64,000 nt of DNA, taken from positions 62,001 through 126,000 of the forward strand of contig WOGZ01000065.1 in assembly GCA_009733775.1 (NCBI GenBank). The letters run 5' to 3'. The notes under the pieces are model-generated. The model was not told the origin of the DNA and made no database searches. It saw only the letters and a program-made list of their open reading frames with translations. A program made the position numbers and the translations under genes. This DNA is from Alectoria sarmentosa. Its lineage: Eukaryota > Ascomycota > Lecanoromycetes > Lecanorales > Parmeliaceae. Below are positions 33,431 to 43,718 of this stretch, in pieces; within the stretch, counting starts at the first letter, position 1; each line of letters starts with the position of its first letter.

Positions 33431-33448
33431 GGAGAGAGAGAGAGAGAG
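33431..33448. repeat. (GA)n microsatellite
   Basis: About nine GA units, seen directly in the spacer downstream of the DUF7907 gene. Confidence 0.85.
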
Positions 33449-33799
33449 CAGCAAATCTAGCACGGCATTCTCCTAGTCAATTACCAACTGTGCAATCATT
33501 CTGTAGTGAAAAAGGTTCATCTCATGAATGTGGCATTGCTGATTTTTCTGTGCGAAATTGGAATCCTCGTCAATTGCTTCGCATGTTCAGGTCGCTTAAA
33601 ATTTAAGACTGGGGAAATGAGACCTCTTCGACTATCACTACCGACGTTCTATTAAGTACGTAGCACCTATCTATGGAATGACGAGCTTGGTGAAAGCGGT
33701 CTCGAGGTGGGCCGCGTAAAAATCCATACAAAATCTTTCAACTTGCTAGCCTCGGCCGCTTAACCAACGCCCTCGCCATATTTTCTCAAATACGTATAT

Positions 33800-34507
33800 T
33801 TACTGCGGAATAGCAATAGGTAGCAGATCAACCTCCGCACAGCTGCTTGGATACGGGCTGGGGTCGCTGAAACCGGTCCTCCAGAAGAGCTGCGGAACGC
33901 CGTGCCACCAGTCACAAGCTACCAAGTGGGTCAGTCATATTCCAAAGAAGAAGCAAGGATACCTTAAATCAAGGGACGGAGTATATGATCGCTTACCCAG
34001 CCATCCAACAACATCATTCACTTGCAAGCCGGACTCGTTGAAGAAGAAACCGGAAGAGCCCAATCCGACGTTGATTTGGACAAAGTCCCATGCTATGTAC
34101 GTACAAGATCGGCATCAGCGTCCTTGCTCTGTGCAAACATTGTTTAAGCGTAGAGGATACATACCACCGTCGTCAACGCTTCCAGCGATGTTCATGCCCC
34201 ACGGGAACGGGTCGCCCAGGTCGAATTGCTGGTAGGTTTCGTTCAAGAAACCGGGTGCGGCGATCTCGATAGATCCGAGGGTGGCGTCATTAAAGCCGGC
34301 ACCCGTGTGATAGGTGCTGACGTAGAGGCCGTTCTTGTCTGAGCTACCATGATCTTTGACACGAGTTTGGAGATAGTAGCGGCTCGGGGGAGTGATAGTT
34401 CCGTTGGTGGTCGAGTTGACGGTGGATGGTGGAATAGAGGGTGTGGCGAGCGCGAGGGCGGACGGTACGGTGAGGAGAGTAGCGAGGGTTTGGAGACTGA
34501 GCTTCAT
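33800..34507 (-). CDS. Secreted DUF7907-type protein
   Basis: Function unknown. Exons complement(33800..33918, 33997..34092, 34165..34507), introns of 78 and 72 bp; product 185 aa. The first residues MKLSLQTLATLLTVPSALAL form a signal peptide, followed by a Ser/Thr-rich linker with NxT glycosylation sequons. The domain contains YYLQTRV, NGLYVSTYHTGAGFNDATLG, FDLGDPFPWGMNIAG, AWDFVQINVGLGSSGFFF, VGWLACDWWHGVPQLFWRTG and a final SSCAEVDLL. This block pattern is that of the fungal DUF7907 domain as I recall it. Two cysteines in the last exon could form a disulfide. The frame closes exactly through both introns. Confidence 0.78.
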
Positions 34508-35819
34508 TGCGACAATGTTGATGGTTCTGATGGTGATGAAGGATATTGGCGGAGAAGTGGGATTTTGGAAGACTTGTAGGCGCAAAGTTGATGGAAATGT
34601 ATCTGTAATGATAATAGTGGGATGTAAGAGTAGAGACAGTAGGCGGTGTTATATACTGGTTGACTCTTAGCACCGTCATCACTATCCACCGTCCACTCTA
34701 ATATGCAGGAATCGTATAGGACGATAGACATCTCGTTGTTCGTATTCATGTGCGTATTTCCTTTCACTCCATGCATAAGCAACAGGTGGTTTGCGGCTTC
34801 ACCGACATACAGCGAAGTGGATTAAGTCAGCTCTATTTTGGAGTAAGTAAATTTGAAGATCACAAATAGAGTGCGGTCGGAAACGTAAACGAGGTTTCGC
34901 ACCCGATTACCGGAAGGAGATACTTACTCTTGCCATAATCCGGCTGACTAATTACGACATCCTTAGGAAAGCCGATATAATCGCATTTAGAGTAAGTAGA
35001 TTGCATCGAATTTGCAGCATCTTGCTGAGATAAGAGTCAGCCGGAACTACCGCCACTTGCTGATCGATCTACCTCGTAAGAATTGTTTCCTGGACTCCCG
35101 TATGTATATACGATAAAAACTGGAATTTACTAAAATCATTGCCTACTATGTATGAAAGAAGCAGGTACTTTTATGCGCAGCGTCACTGAAGAGCGGGGCT
35201 ATTCTTGTCACGCCCACTCAGAGATTTATACGGGTAATAGCGCGGTCACACTTACATCGGGCTTGGCGCACCTCTGAGTAAGCACAGTCTTGAGCCGCAG
35301 CCAGTCGCAGCGGTTGGACCAATGATAAGATAATCCCCACCTAGGTAGGTACCTTTCATCTAACCCCTGCTAGCGTGTGTACAGAACACGGGGGAATAAA
35401 GTAACAGAACAGGCTCGAAGATCCAATTCTAACCCCAAATCCTATCTGGCTGACCTCATACCTCTAAGTCACTTTACTGACTTGTTCATTTTTACGTAAG
35501 TATGCATAAATCGGATAGGAATCACTTGTTGTTTGCGCGCGCAAAACCATGTGTGGATCAAACATAGGTAATTGATCGGATACAGGCACTTTACTCGATA
35601 AAGGCATATTAGTAGATAGAAACGAACGTAATCCAACGGTCGCGAAGTCTCAATACCTCAAATGGGATAAGCGGCTTTTCTACAGAAACCTGACTTCAAC
35701 AGTCGCCACCAAAAACTCGGCCTTCTGCATCTCTCGATACGAACTCAATGCTGTTACGCAAGTCTCTGACCATGTGTTTCGTATCGTACATCACACGACA
35801 ATCATTTGTCCTTTCCCCT
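34508..35819. other. Intergenic, no gene seen
   Basis: 1.3 kb upstream of the DUF7907 gene. No gene-like frame; many short stops on both strands and no recognisable repeat. It leads into the F-box relic. Confidence 0.5.
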
Positions 35820-36205
35820 CGGGTCTGCATATATCATACACAGATCTCTCCGGCGGATAAGTACCAGTCCAAGCACGTTTGTCTATGTGCTCGATTAGAG
35901 TGTGAAGTTGAAGGACCCAACGGCTGCCACCTCTCGATTCCGAATCGCAGATTGGCCACATCATTTGTGTAAGAGTTTGCCTCCGCATCGTTACCTTACC
36001 GCATTTCCAGTTCCTCGAATGGGAATATGTTCGGCAAGAGAAATCCGCAAAGAAAGTCAAAGATCTCGAGGCAGGCAAATCTATGGCGCACCTTGCGAAT
36101 TGTAAGAATCCAATGGCCGTTGAATGCAAGACAACGCTCATGTGGAATCGTCCGAACAGAAATATGCAGGGCGTAGCAGCCAAGGCGAATTGGGTCTATA
36201 CCCAT
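35820..36205 (-). pseudogene. Decayed relic of the neighbouring F-box-like gene family
   Basis: Two minus-strand frames show pieces of the paralogues further right. One reads CLEIFDFLCGFLLPNIFPFEE, matching CLEVWDFLYPFLLRKIVPYER of the first intact copy. A second frame downstream reads LIEHIDKRAWTGTYPPERSV, matching the LIDNRAW...TYPPDKGTY segment. A diverged version of the RSLCLHSMAILGL segment is seen as ERCLAFNGHWIL in the first frame. The pieces are in the right order and spacing but out of frame and missing the N-terminal half and the C-terminus, so this is a broken third copy. Confidence 0.7.
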
Positions 36206-36517
36206 AGCTCACTGCCCTGATTGTATACGTAAGCCTATTGTTGAGCCAAGAACTGATACCCCGTCGAATGCGTCGCAGAAAGGGATGCTTTTTGCACAGA
36301 AGGATTGCCGGCGCGAATCATGGAAAAGGCCACTGTTCGCTCGCGATCATGGAAGTTGATTCTCACCACTTGCCGCTCCTGCAATTGCACAAACTGATGG
36401 GTAGCTAACCTAAAGTAACACCCGTAAATTCTAGATGGCTATAGCATAACGTTTCCAAAACCGCAGACCTATTCTTTTTTTCAATTCTTTTCAAGAACTC
36501 GATTTCAGCAAGATTTT
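36206..36517. other. Intergenic, no gene seen
   Basis: 312 bp between the F-box relic and the end of the first intact paralogue. Nothing recognised except similarity of 36174-36230 to the sequence around 38092-38150. Confidence 0.4.
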
Positions 36518-37854
36518 TCAGGAAGATTTTTCGGCAGAATATTTCAGCATGGCATCTGGTAGAAAAGGCGAGTCCAGACGAAGTCGGAGTTCATCCCACT
36601 GAAAAATTTCCCGCGCCCCTGCCTTCTCGAACATTGCATCGTACTGCAGCTCGCGCATCATCCCCGTCCTCGAGAACGATATATCCCAACCTGCGTCACC
36701 CGGTCCTTCCCCGTCGAACATCCCCCGAATTTGCATATACGTGCCTTTATCTGGCGGATAGGTGTCGTCTCCGATCCAGGCACGATTGTCAATGAGTTCG
36801 GCTAGATCGAGAGGTTCAAGGACTCCGCAGCAGTACGATAAGAAGTCGTACCGTTCTTCGGTTGTGAACGGGTCTTCTCCACCCATATCCTCTATTATCC
36901 AATGATACGGATAGTCACCGGCATTTCCCCTTGTCCAGGACGCCAGTCTCTCATACGGTACTATCTTCCTCAGGAGGAACGGGTATAAGAAATCCCAGAC
37001 CTCAAGGCATTCAATCTTCGTATCGCCGTTAAGAACTGTTGTCTTACCACCTGCGATGACACTTTTCTTTCTCCACAGATCTTCGATGGAGTCCTTGACG
37101 TCGGCCGCGATTTTCTGCGATTCGTTTGTGGGTCGGACTCCATGATCTGGAGGTTGATCTCTCGATGCTTTCCCAAAACGAAGGCCCAGAATGGCCATTG
37201 AATGCAAGCACAGACTCCTGTGAAACCGTGCCTTAAAGTCGGAACCGAATTGGCGATTTTGCTCGAACTGGCTGTGATTGAAGTGGCTTCTTTGAATGCT
37301 GGCATCGGCTATTTTTTTGACAGATTCCCTGGCATCCCAGAGCACTTCCGAATCAAAGTACGCCCGAGAAACCTCAAACTCGTCAGATATCAGATTGTCA
37401 ACGTACAATCCACGAAGAAAGCTAGACTGCTTCCAGCGAATCTCTATGTCTTGTATCAATCCGCCTGAGAGCTCTTTCTTGCTGTCTTTCAGATCTAACA
37501 CTGAGGTATACGCTACCAGTGGCGGCCGATTATTGCCCATCCGTTTCCCAAAATCGCGGTAGCGCTGAGCTGAGATCTGGTTGAGTTTTTGCAGTCTTGA
37601 GAGACAGATTTCAAATTCGTAGACGTCTGAAGAGATCTGTACAAGTTTGACTGTCAGCTGGATGTACCCGGCAATTCTTCTAGGTCCCTGGTGCATACGA
37701 TGATTTGCCTAAAAATGGACACCTTTCCATCATTAAATAGGGCGCGAAGGTCTTGGCAGACTTGCGAAAGATGTAGAGCGTCATCAAGGTCATCCAAACA
37801 GCAAAAGATGGAGGTCTTGAGCTCAACAGGAATGGCGACTAGATAATTCGGCAT
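36518..37854 (-). CDS. F-box-like protein, tandem paralogue 1
   Basis: Probable substrate adaptor of an SCF ubiquitin ligase, inferred from an F-box-like N-terminus. Exons complement(36518..37636, 37699..37854), 62-bp intron (GTATGC...TACAG with GCTGAC branch); product 424 aa. Residues 1-40 read YLVAIPVELKTSIFCCLDD, then LDDALHLSQVCQDLRALF, an F-box pattern. The remainder is a helical domain of unknown fold with RWKQSSFLRGLYVDNL, FKARFHRSLCLHSMAILGL, ECLEVWDFLYPFLLRKIVPY, DNRAWIGDDTYPPDK and the C-terminal DELRLRLDSPFLPDAML. The intron sits at the same codon as in the second paralogue, which fixed both donors. The second domain may be the target-binding part; no substrate can be inferred. Confidence 0.8.
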
Positions 37855-38656
37855 CGCTCAACATGTACAGTGGTAGCAGGGGCGACTCAACGATATTTCG
37901 GGTTGCAAAGGAAAGGTTGGGTCCCAAGAAGGTCTTTGTTGTTCTTGAAGAATTCAGAAATCGTGCGTTGTTCGCTCTGAGGTATCAAACGAGCAAACAA
38001 TCCGGTACGTAGACAGGGCCTGACGTTTGAAACTGACGCAGCGAACAGTTCGACACTCAAAAATGGTTACAGAGAGTAAGGGGTTTGCAGGCACGGCGAA
38101 TCGGGTCTGGACACGTCATACTCCGCTGATTGTGTATCTGACCTTGAGATTTGTGCCCTCAACTCGCAGACGAAAAGATTGACTGGGAGTGAGCCTTGGC
38201 TGAGCATTGTCAACCACGGTAAGATTCCCATGAGGTCACAGCACATGGGAGCAGGCTACAAAATAAGATACAAGGTTCACGATTCGCTTGAGCATTACGG
38301 AGACCAGAGTCGGGAACTTTTGGTGATCCAAGCACGGATAGCTTTGGTGACCTCCTCCGTGTGAAATTAATACTGGAACAGGATGCCCTGATGCCTTGCT
38401 TTGTTCTCTTACCACTGGCCAAACGAACGTGGGAGCTAGGAATCAGAGCTGAAGCTACGCACTGTGATAGTTGTAGGAGCAAATCCTGTCACCGGTCCTG
38501 GACTTGGGGATGGCTATTACGTGATGAAAAAGAGGCTGCTGACTGATGGAGGCGATCTTTGCATTGAGAGAAGCGAGTTTTAAGATTTTCGGGTCTAGGT
38601 ACCAAGGACCTTATTTTCGTCGCGAGCGGCACCGGAATCGGCCTCTTTCGCCAGCC
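37855..38656. other. Intergenic between F-box-like paralogues
   Basis: 802 bp including the promoter of paralogue 1 and the 3' end of paralogue 2. The stretch around 38092-38150 resembles 36174-36230 near the relic (shared GGCGAAT[CT]GGGTCT and CTGATTGT[GA]TA), pointing to duplication of flanking DNA too. No gene seen. Confidence 0.5.
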
Positions 38657-40057
38657 TCATTCCTCCATCCTCGCTTCGCTCAGATGCTTCCTTTCTCTTT
38701 CTTCTCTCCTCCTCTCTTCCTTCCTCCGGTCTTCCTCCATCTCGTCGATTGCTTCTTCGTACTTGCAAACGGAGCCCTCCAAAAACGGCGAGCCGAGACG
38801 AAGTCGAAGGAGATCCCACCAACACGGATCCTCTGCCCCCGTTGATAGGTCCTCGTCTACGAAGGAAAGTGCCCTCACCATTACACACCTCTCGAAATCT
38901 CGATTCCAGTTGAACCCCAGATCATTCTGATCACCATGCTCGAACATACCGCGAACTCGCATGTACATACTCTGAAGTGGAGGACCATTTTGCCACGCAG
39001 TCCAGGCGCGACTCTCGATGAGGCCTCTTAGATCGTCGGGCTGAAGAACCTGGCGGCATTGTTGCATGAAAGAATGCCATTCTGGAAGCTCCAATGCGTT
39101 CGGCACTCCTGCGACCCTCCATTCGAACGGATAATCGCCGATGTCGTTTCCAAGCCAGAACTCCAGCGTTTGGTAGGGTAGTATCTTTCTCAACAGGAAC
39201 ATGTAAAGGAAATCGAAGACTTCAAGCCCATCGACCTGCGTGCCGAGACCGAATTTGGTGGTCTTGCCACCAGCAATGGCATCTTCCTTAATCCATAGGT
39301 GGTCAATCATCTCCGCCACGTCCGGTTCTCCTGGCTTGGGCTTCGTCGCCATAGGCTCAACGGTGGATATTTTGGCAAAGTGCAGACCTATAATGGCCAT
39401 CGAATGCAAACATAGAATCTTGTGAAACCGGGCCTTGAAGTCGCCAGCGAATCGGTTTTTGAGGACTCTGTGTCTATGACTTGCCTCGACGCTGGTATGA
39501 TCAAGGCCGGGCGACACAATAGTGGCTCCTTGTTCTGGCGTCAGACCTGAAGCAAAAGCTGCGCGGAAGCGATCAAATTCTTTGAATACATCATCATCGA
39601 CGTATAATCCACGGAGGAAACTAAAGTGCTTCCACCGTATTACGATTTTCTGAATCTCCTCTTTGGTCAAGCCTTCCTTGTCATCCTTTGAGAAAAGACA
39701 GGTCTCGAACACTTTGATACTAGGCTTGTTGGCGTCTGGAAGCTGCTTGCCGATCTGACTGTAGAGTTCGGCCAATTCTTCATGCTTTGTCAACAGTTTC
39801 GACAGACAAAAGTCGTATTCGTGTACATGAGAGGAAATCTACAGTGCTCTCTATCAGTTGCCTCTTCTCGCCAGCAGTGCGAAGAACCGGTCGTATCGTA
39901 CAATGATCTGTCTCTCGATTCTCCTTCGATCGGACCGAAACACAATGCGAAGGTCTCGGCAGACTTGCGACAGGTGCAGAGCGTCGTCCAAATCCTCGCA
40001 ACTGCCGAAGACGGACACCTGAAGCTCCGAAGGAATGTTGATCAGATATTGCGCCAT
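38657..40057 (-). CDS. F-box-like protein, tandem paralogue 2
   Basis: Second member of the tandem pair. Exons complement(38657..39838, 39902..40057), 63-bp intron at the same position and phase as in paralogue 1; product 445 aa. The F-box-like start reads YLINIPSELQVSVFGSCED, then LDDALHLSQVCRDLRIVF. Shared blocks are RWKHFSFLRGLYVDDDVF, FKARFHKILCLHSMAIIGLH, GLEVFDFLYMFLLRKILPYQ, IESRAWTAWQNGPP and LLRLRLGSPFLEGS. It ends in a charged Glu/Arg-rich coiled tail absent from paralogue 1 (EERRREERERKHLSEARMEE). Upstream in-frame sequence exists beyond 40057, but the shared MxxYL start supports this ATG. Confidence 0.8.
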
Positions 40058-40826
40058 AGTGTTACTAAATGTACGGCAAAAGGTGACTTGACGGTGTTTC
40101 TGGGTAGGAAGAAATGCAGGCCCCACGGACGTCTATCTTGTTGTTGAAGAGACCAAAGCTATGCGTTGTTTGCAGTGACTATGTGGGCACCAAACAACAA
40201 ACAAACGGCAATCGCGAGGCCCGTTGTCCAAGGATCTTGTGGCAACTGCTGATATGTCCGACATTCTCTCAATCACAGCTTCCTCTCCAAAGCTAAAGCG
40301 GTACAGAGGCCAGTGGACTTTGCGCAAGCGTGGCTCCTGCCAGTCAACTTCTCATTCTACCGTCCAACGAACAGAATGTTGGCAAGGACATGGAATCAAT
40401 ATGCCCTTCCATGTGTTCAAATTCCTCACGAGGCGCTCGACCTGCTCGTCACAGGTCGAGAACTACAGTCATACGGGCAAAGTCGAATCTGCTATCGACC
40501 CCGCGTCAAGCGAGTTTTACAAGGGCGGCGAATACGACCTCGGCCAAAGGCAAGACGTCCCTCGGTCGGAGAAGTACACGGGCGAAAATTCAATTCGCTA
40601 TTTACAACTTCCACCACTCACTATATTCCTCTTTTCGGGCTCATGGACAAGGCAATTTTGACGGTTATGCATCCAGGGTTGACGCTGTTTGCTTGGTCAT
40701 TTTCCAGCAAAATGAACGTGTGTTGCGAGACTGAAGGTTTCGAAACCTTTATCCGAGCAGCTCGAAGCACTTGTGAGTGTGTCTTACGCATGACGTCTTA
40801 CATAGAGACGCCAATCACAACCGCTC
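40058..40826. other. Intergenic, no gene seen
   Basis: 769 bp. A plus-strand frame of about 210 codons (40313-40945) runs through it but overlaps the end of the next gene antisense and has no recognisable domain; it is treated as chance. Confidence 0.45.
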
Positions 40827-41480
40827 TCAAGCTGTTTGAACTTCCCCATTCTCGTTCGATGATGACTTATTCAAAGAGACTCCCACGATCTTGTCAATGT
40901 CTAGGGACCCGTAGGCCCACGGAAATATCACTCCCAAGTCTTTGACAGCCCAAAGGATCGAGGTCGGTCCAAAGCGCCTCAGCAGTTTCCTCAGCTCCTC
41001 CAAAATGACCAACGCCACCACAGTAGGCAATCTATCGCCAAGCGGGCCTTCGTTGATCTTGACGATCCATCGTGTGTACGACGAGATGTCGATGGTGGAT
41101 TGGGTCACGTGGCGCGGGACGAAGCCGGGTACGGGATGTTCTCGCTGGATGTTGCCGGCGAAGTCTTGGAGGAAGTGCTGAAGCTCAGTCGCACTGGCCA
41201 CGGGCAAACCTTCGAAGATCTGCGCGAAGCCGATGATCAGGAACACGTCCCGGAATAGCAGACCGGGCCCTCGTAAGCGAAACGTGAAGGGTAGCTTAGG
41301 CCAAGACGGATACGTCAGGTTGGCAATCCCCACTGGCGCCTCCTTCAGGGCAGGGTCGGTGATGTTCAAGGGAGTCAAGGCGAGATTGGCGTTTGAAAGC
41401 AGGGGTAAACCAAGGGCAGCGAACGAAGGGATCATGAGAGATAAGCAAGCTGATACAAGAAGGGGCCTCCACATTTTCAT
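40827..41480 (-). CDS. Secreted hypothetical protein
   Basis: I do not recognise a family. A single exon of 217 codons starting MKMWRPLLVSACLSLMIPSF, a clear signal peptide; an alternative Met lies two codons in. The mature part has N-glycosylation sequons (NIT, NLT), a segment YPSWPKLPFTFRLRG, and two longer hydrophobic/amphipathic stretches (DVFLIIGFAQIFEG and PTVVALVILEELRKLLRRFG). The segment between them includes DISSYTRWIVKI. No cysteine pairs in the mature chain. The C-terminus is polar. Its coding character is supported by length, signal peptide and even composition. It is not obviously related to the F-box pair beside it. Confidence 0.62.
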   Translation of the reverse strand: MKMWRPLLVSACLSLMIPSFAALGLPLLSNANLALTPLNITDPALKEAPVGIANLTYPSWPKLPFTFRLRGPGLLFRDVFLIIGFAQIFEGLPVASATELQHFLQDFAGNIQREHPVPGFVPRHVTQSTIDISSYTRWIVKINEGPLGDRLPTVVALVILEELRKLLRRFGPTSILWAVKDLGVIFPWAYGSLDIDKIVGVSLNKSSSNENGEVQTA

Positions 41481-42114
41481 CCGTACATCCTTTCAACTGG
41501 ACTTCCAGCCGGGATGGAGAAAGGCGCTGTTTCCTCGAGGTCGTTCGTGTGGTTTAAAGGGGATTCAAGTGGTCGCATACATGACGATATTGCCACGTCC
41601 AGACGGGAAAACAGACTGAATACCATGGTCAAGACGCGCGCTGCTGTCGGCAGAGGCCTCGACGTCGGAAGAACGCCTTGGTTTTCGCGTTTGCCGCAGT
41701 GCCAAAAGGCGACATTTTAGCGCAGGTCAACGAGCCAGCCAGGTACGTAATCCTCTCCTACTGACTGCTTCTGTCGGGTCTTGACCTTTTGTAGTTACTC
41801 CAAGCGCGTCTGCCTTCAACCCCTGCGTGCGAGGTCGGTGGGCAGAGGAGATGTTCCGTAGCCGGTTTGGGAGGAGAAGGCTCTGGATGTTTCCCCTCAT
41901 CAGGCTTCTTTTCTGTTTAAAAATGAAGAACGCGAAATATTACGTTGAAGAGATATATATCATGGATGAGTCAGCAGTGTCTGATGGCACGACTTATTTG
42001 AGTGTGACCTGTCAACAAAGATTCATTCTTGATAGTGGAAAACGCCATTGTATGCTGGGGTATCTTCTCCAAGCGCCATGTACATGCCAAACCTCGATAT
42101 CAGCTCGACTTCAA
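41481..42114. other. Intergenic, no gene seen
   Basis: 634 bp between the secreted-protein start and the 3' end of the CWC16-type gene. Only short frames. Confidence 0.5.
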
Positions 42115-43203
42115 CTAGTCCGAGTCGTACTCCACCAAAGCCGGTAGTCTTGTAACCTCAACGGGTTCGTTGGATTTCGAAACTGTTTCTCGATCCTCAA
42201 TCTTCCTTTTCCTCTTGATGAGGGAGACCCCGCCCAAAGCCTGCACACCGGATTTGTCCATGCTCAGAAAAGGGTCCAAGACTGCTCTAGTATTATTCGC
42301 CAGTTCCGCGCGTAGACTCTCCCTCCTCTTCTCCGCTTCCGACGCAGACTTCGTTGTCTTGATTTTCTTCGCCAAAGACTTGTCCGATGTCCTGGTATCT
42401 GCAAACAGCGGTCTCGACTGGGCCTTGACGATAGCCCCTTCTCCGCCAAATTCTCCGAAATCCACAAGCGCTGCCCTTCTCCTGTCCTCCTCCGTCTCTT
42501 CCAGTAGATCCATCCCAAGGCTCATCCTATCCTTCAGCGCTTCTGCTATCTTTCCATTTTTCTCCCTCTCTTTCCTTCCGACTCTAAAAGCCTTCCGCAA
42601 CCTCCTATTCGCCTCCCCGGGATCATCCCAGTCCCTCTCCTTCGAACTGTACAGCTCTTCAATCCTGCTCTTGTCACTGACTGTCCTCCGCTTATCATCC
42701 ACCTTCCCTTCTAATCTGGCGAACGCGTCACCTTCTAATCTCGCTCTTTCCTCTTCCGTCGTAATCCTGATTTCACCCTCTTGGACTTTGTCCTCCCCCG
42801 TATCCCTCTTCTTCGCCCCGTCCGTAACCACATAAGCTGTGCTCTTCGGATCCGTCCTAATCTCAATCCATCCCCCACATGCCACATGCTTCATGCGGAA
42901 ACTAAAAATTGGCGTAGTATGATAATTCCCCACTTTCTTCTTCTCGGCATTGAACCGAACGCCCTGACCGATGATTGTGGGTTTGGGGCAGGTGGTGCAC
43001 CAAATGGGAAATGGCATTTCGAAGCGGACCGTCAGGATGCCCTGGCCAGCTTTGTGGGCACGAGAACCCAGAGCGTGCTTGCCGGCGAGCTTGTTGGCGG
43101 AGGTGGTGCCCTCGTGCTCTGGCGGGACATAACGTCCCATATCTGCATATGCTTAGTGGGGAAGCAAAGGGTTGGAAATGGCGGACTTACTGAAGCCTTG
43201 CAT
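42115..43203 (-). CDS. CWC16/Saf4 (CCDC130-like) splicing factor
   Basis: Spliceosome-associated protein of the Yju2/Cwc16 family. Exons complement(42115..43142, 43191..43203): the first exon encodes only MQGF plus one base and the 48-bp intron restores the invariant NMGRY start; product 346 aa. The conserved N-terminal domain contains RYVPPEHEG, FEMPFPIWCTTCPKPTIIGQ, GVRFNAEKKKVGNY and FRMKHVACGGWIEIRTDPK, with Cys residues of the family's zinc-binding site. The C-terminal half is charged and helical (coiled coil) and ends in KRKRKIEDRE and a short acidic tail. The GIGQGVRFNAEKKKVG type and the C-terminal GGVSLIKRKRK favour the Saf4/CCDC130 branch over Yju2/CCDC94. Divergent from RSC9. Confidence 0.9.
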
Positions 43204-43718
43204 CTTGGCTGTGGGTAGAGCCCAGGGTCTATTATTGTATCTGCTGCTGTCAGTGCGAGTATGCTGGATTGTGAGTTAGTTGCTTCAGTTCTGAGATGTG
43301 TACTTGCAAATGCAATGATCGACCAGGTCACGTGCCGGATGGACTAGGCTTTTTGTCCAATCAAATACACTGCATATCAATAGGCGAGATCACTTGACCT
43401 GGTCTATCATTGCATCTGCGAGTAGCGCTATAGCCACCTTAATTCTACCCTTTCGGGTTTTAATCCGAGGATTATCCACGAGAAGACTGCGACACCAAAA
43501 AGCGGCTAATCCTCGGCGGAACCCACAACGTCGATCCAAAGAGTCGCGCATGACTTTCCCCACGCATTATGTCGTTGCGCCCAAGCTCGCAACTCAATTA
43601 ACAACACATGTGCCAACTTGAAGACACCTGATATCAGTTGTCTTCCCTACAAACTAGATGGTCAACCCTCAATGCACTCGAGATACTAAGCATTGGCCGT
43701 GAGATCTCGCTAGGAGCA
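43204..43718. promoter_or_regulatory. Divergent promoter region of CWC16 and RSC9 with a 30-bp inverted repeat
   Basis: 515 bp between opposed starts. It contains an imperfect inverted repeat, 43301-43330 against 43395-43424, 27 of 30 positions matching, separated by 64 bp. Confidence 0.6.
43301..43424. repeat. Imperfect 30-bp inverted repeat (two arms)
   Basis: The right arm begins TGACCTGGTCTATCATTGCA at 43395. The reverse complement of the left arm (43301-43330) begins TGACCTGGTCGATCATTGCA at 43330. Three mismatches in 30. Seen directly. Confidence 0.92.

Larger units (their letters stand above)
32001..33799. other. AT-rich intergenic region
   Basis: 1.8 kb without a convincing gene. AT-rich around 32256-32345. 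Holds a direct repeat (32912-32946 and 32953-32982), a G tract near 33261-33271 and a GA microsatellite at about 33431-33448. It must include the 3' ends of RAD4 and the DUF7907 gene. Confidence 0.5.

Noticed and set aside
37627..37667. A 41-bp intron in F-box paralogue 1 using GTACAT
   Set aside because: The paralogue uses a phase-0 donor three codons after RQI; applying the same position gives a 62-bp intron with a better branch site.
40313..40945. Plus-strand ORF of about 210 codons
   Set aside because: Overlaps the secreted-protein gene antisense, has no domain and no gene-like context.
42170..42835. Plus-strand ORF of 221 codons
   Set aside because: Antisense shadow of the conserved CWC16/Saf4 coding sequence.
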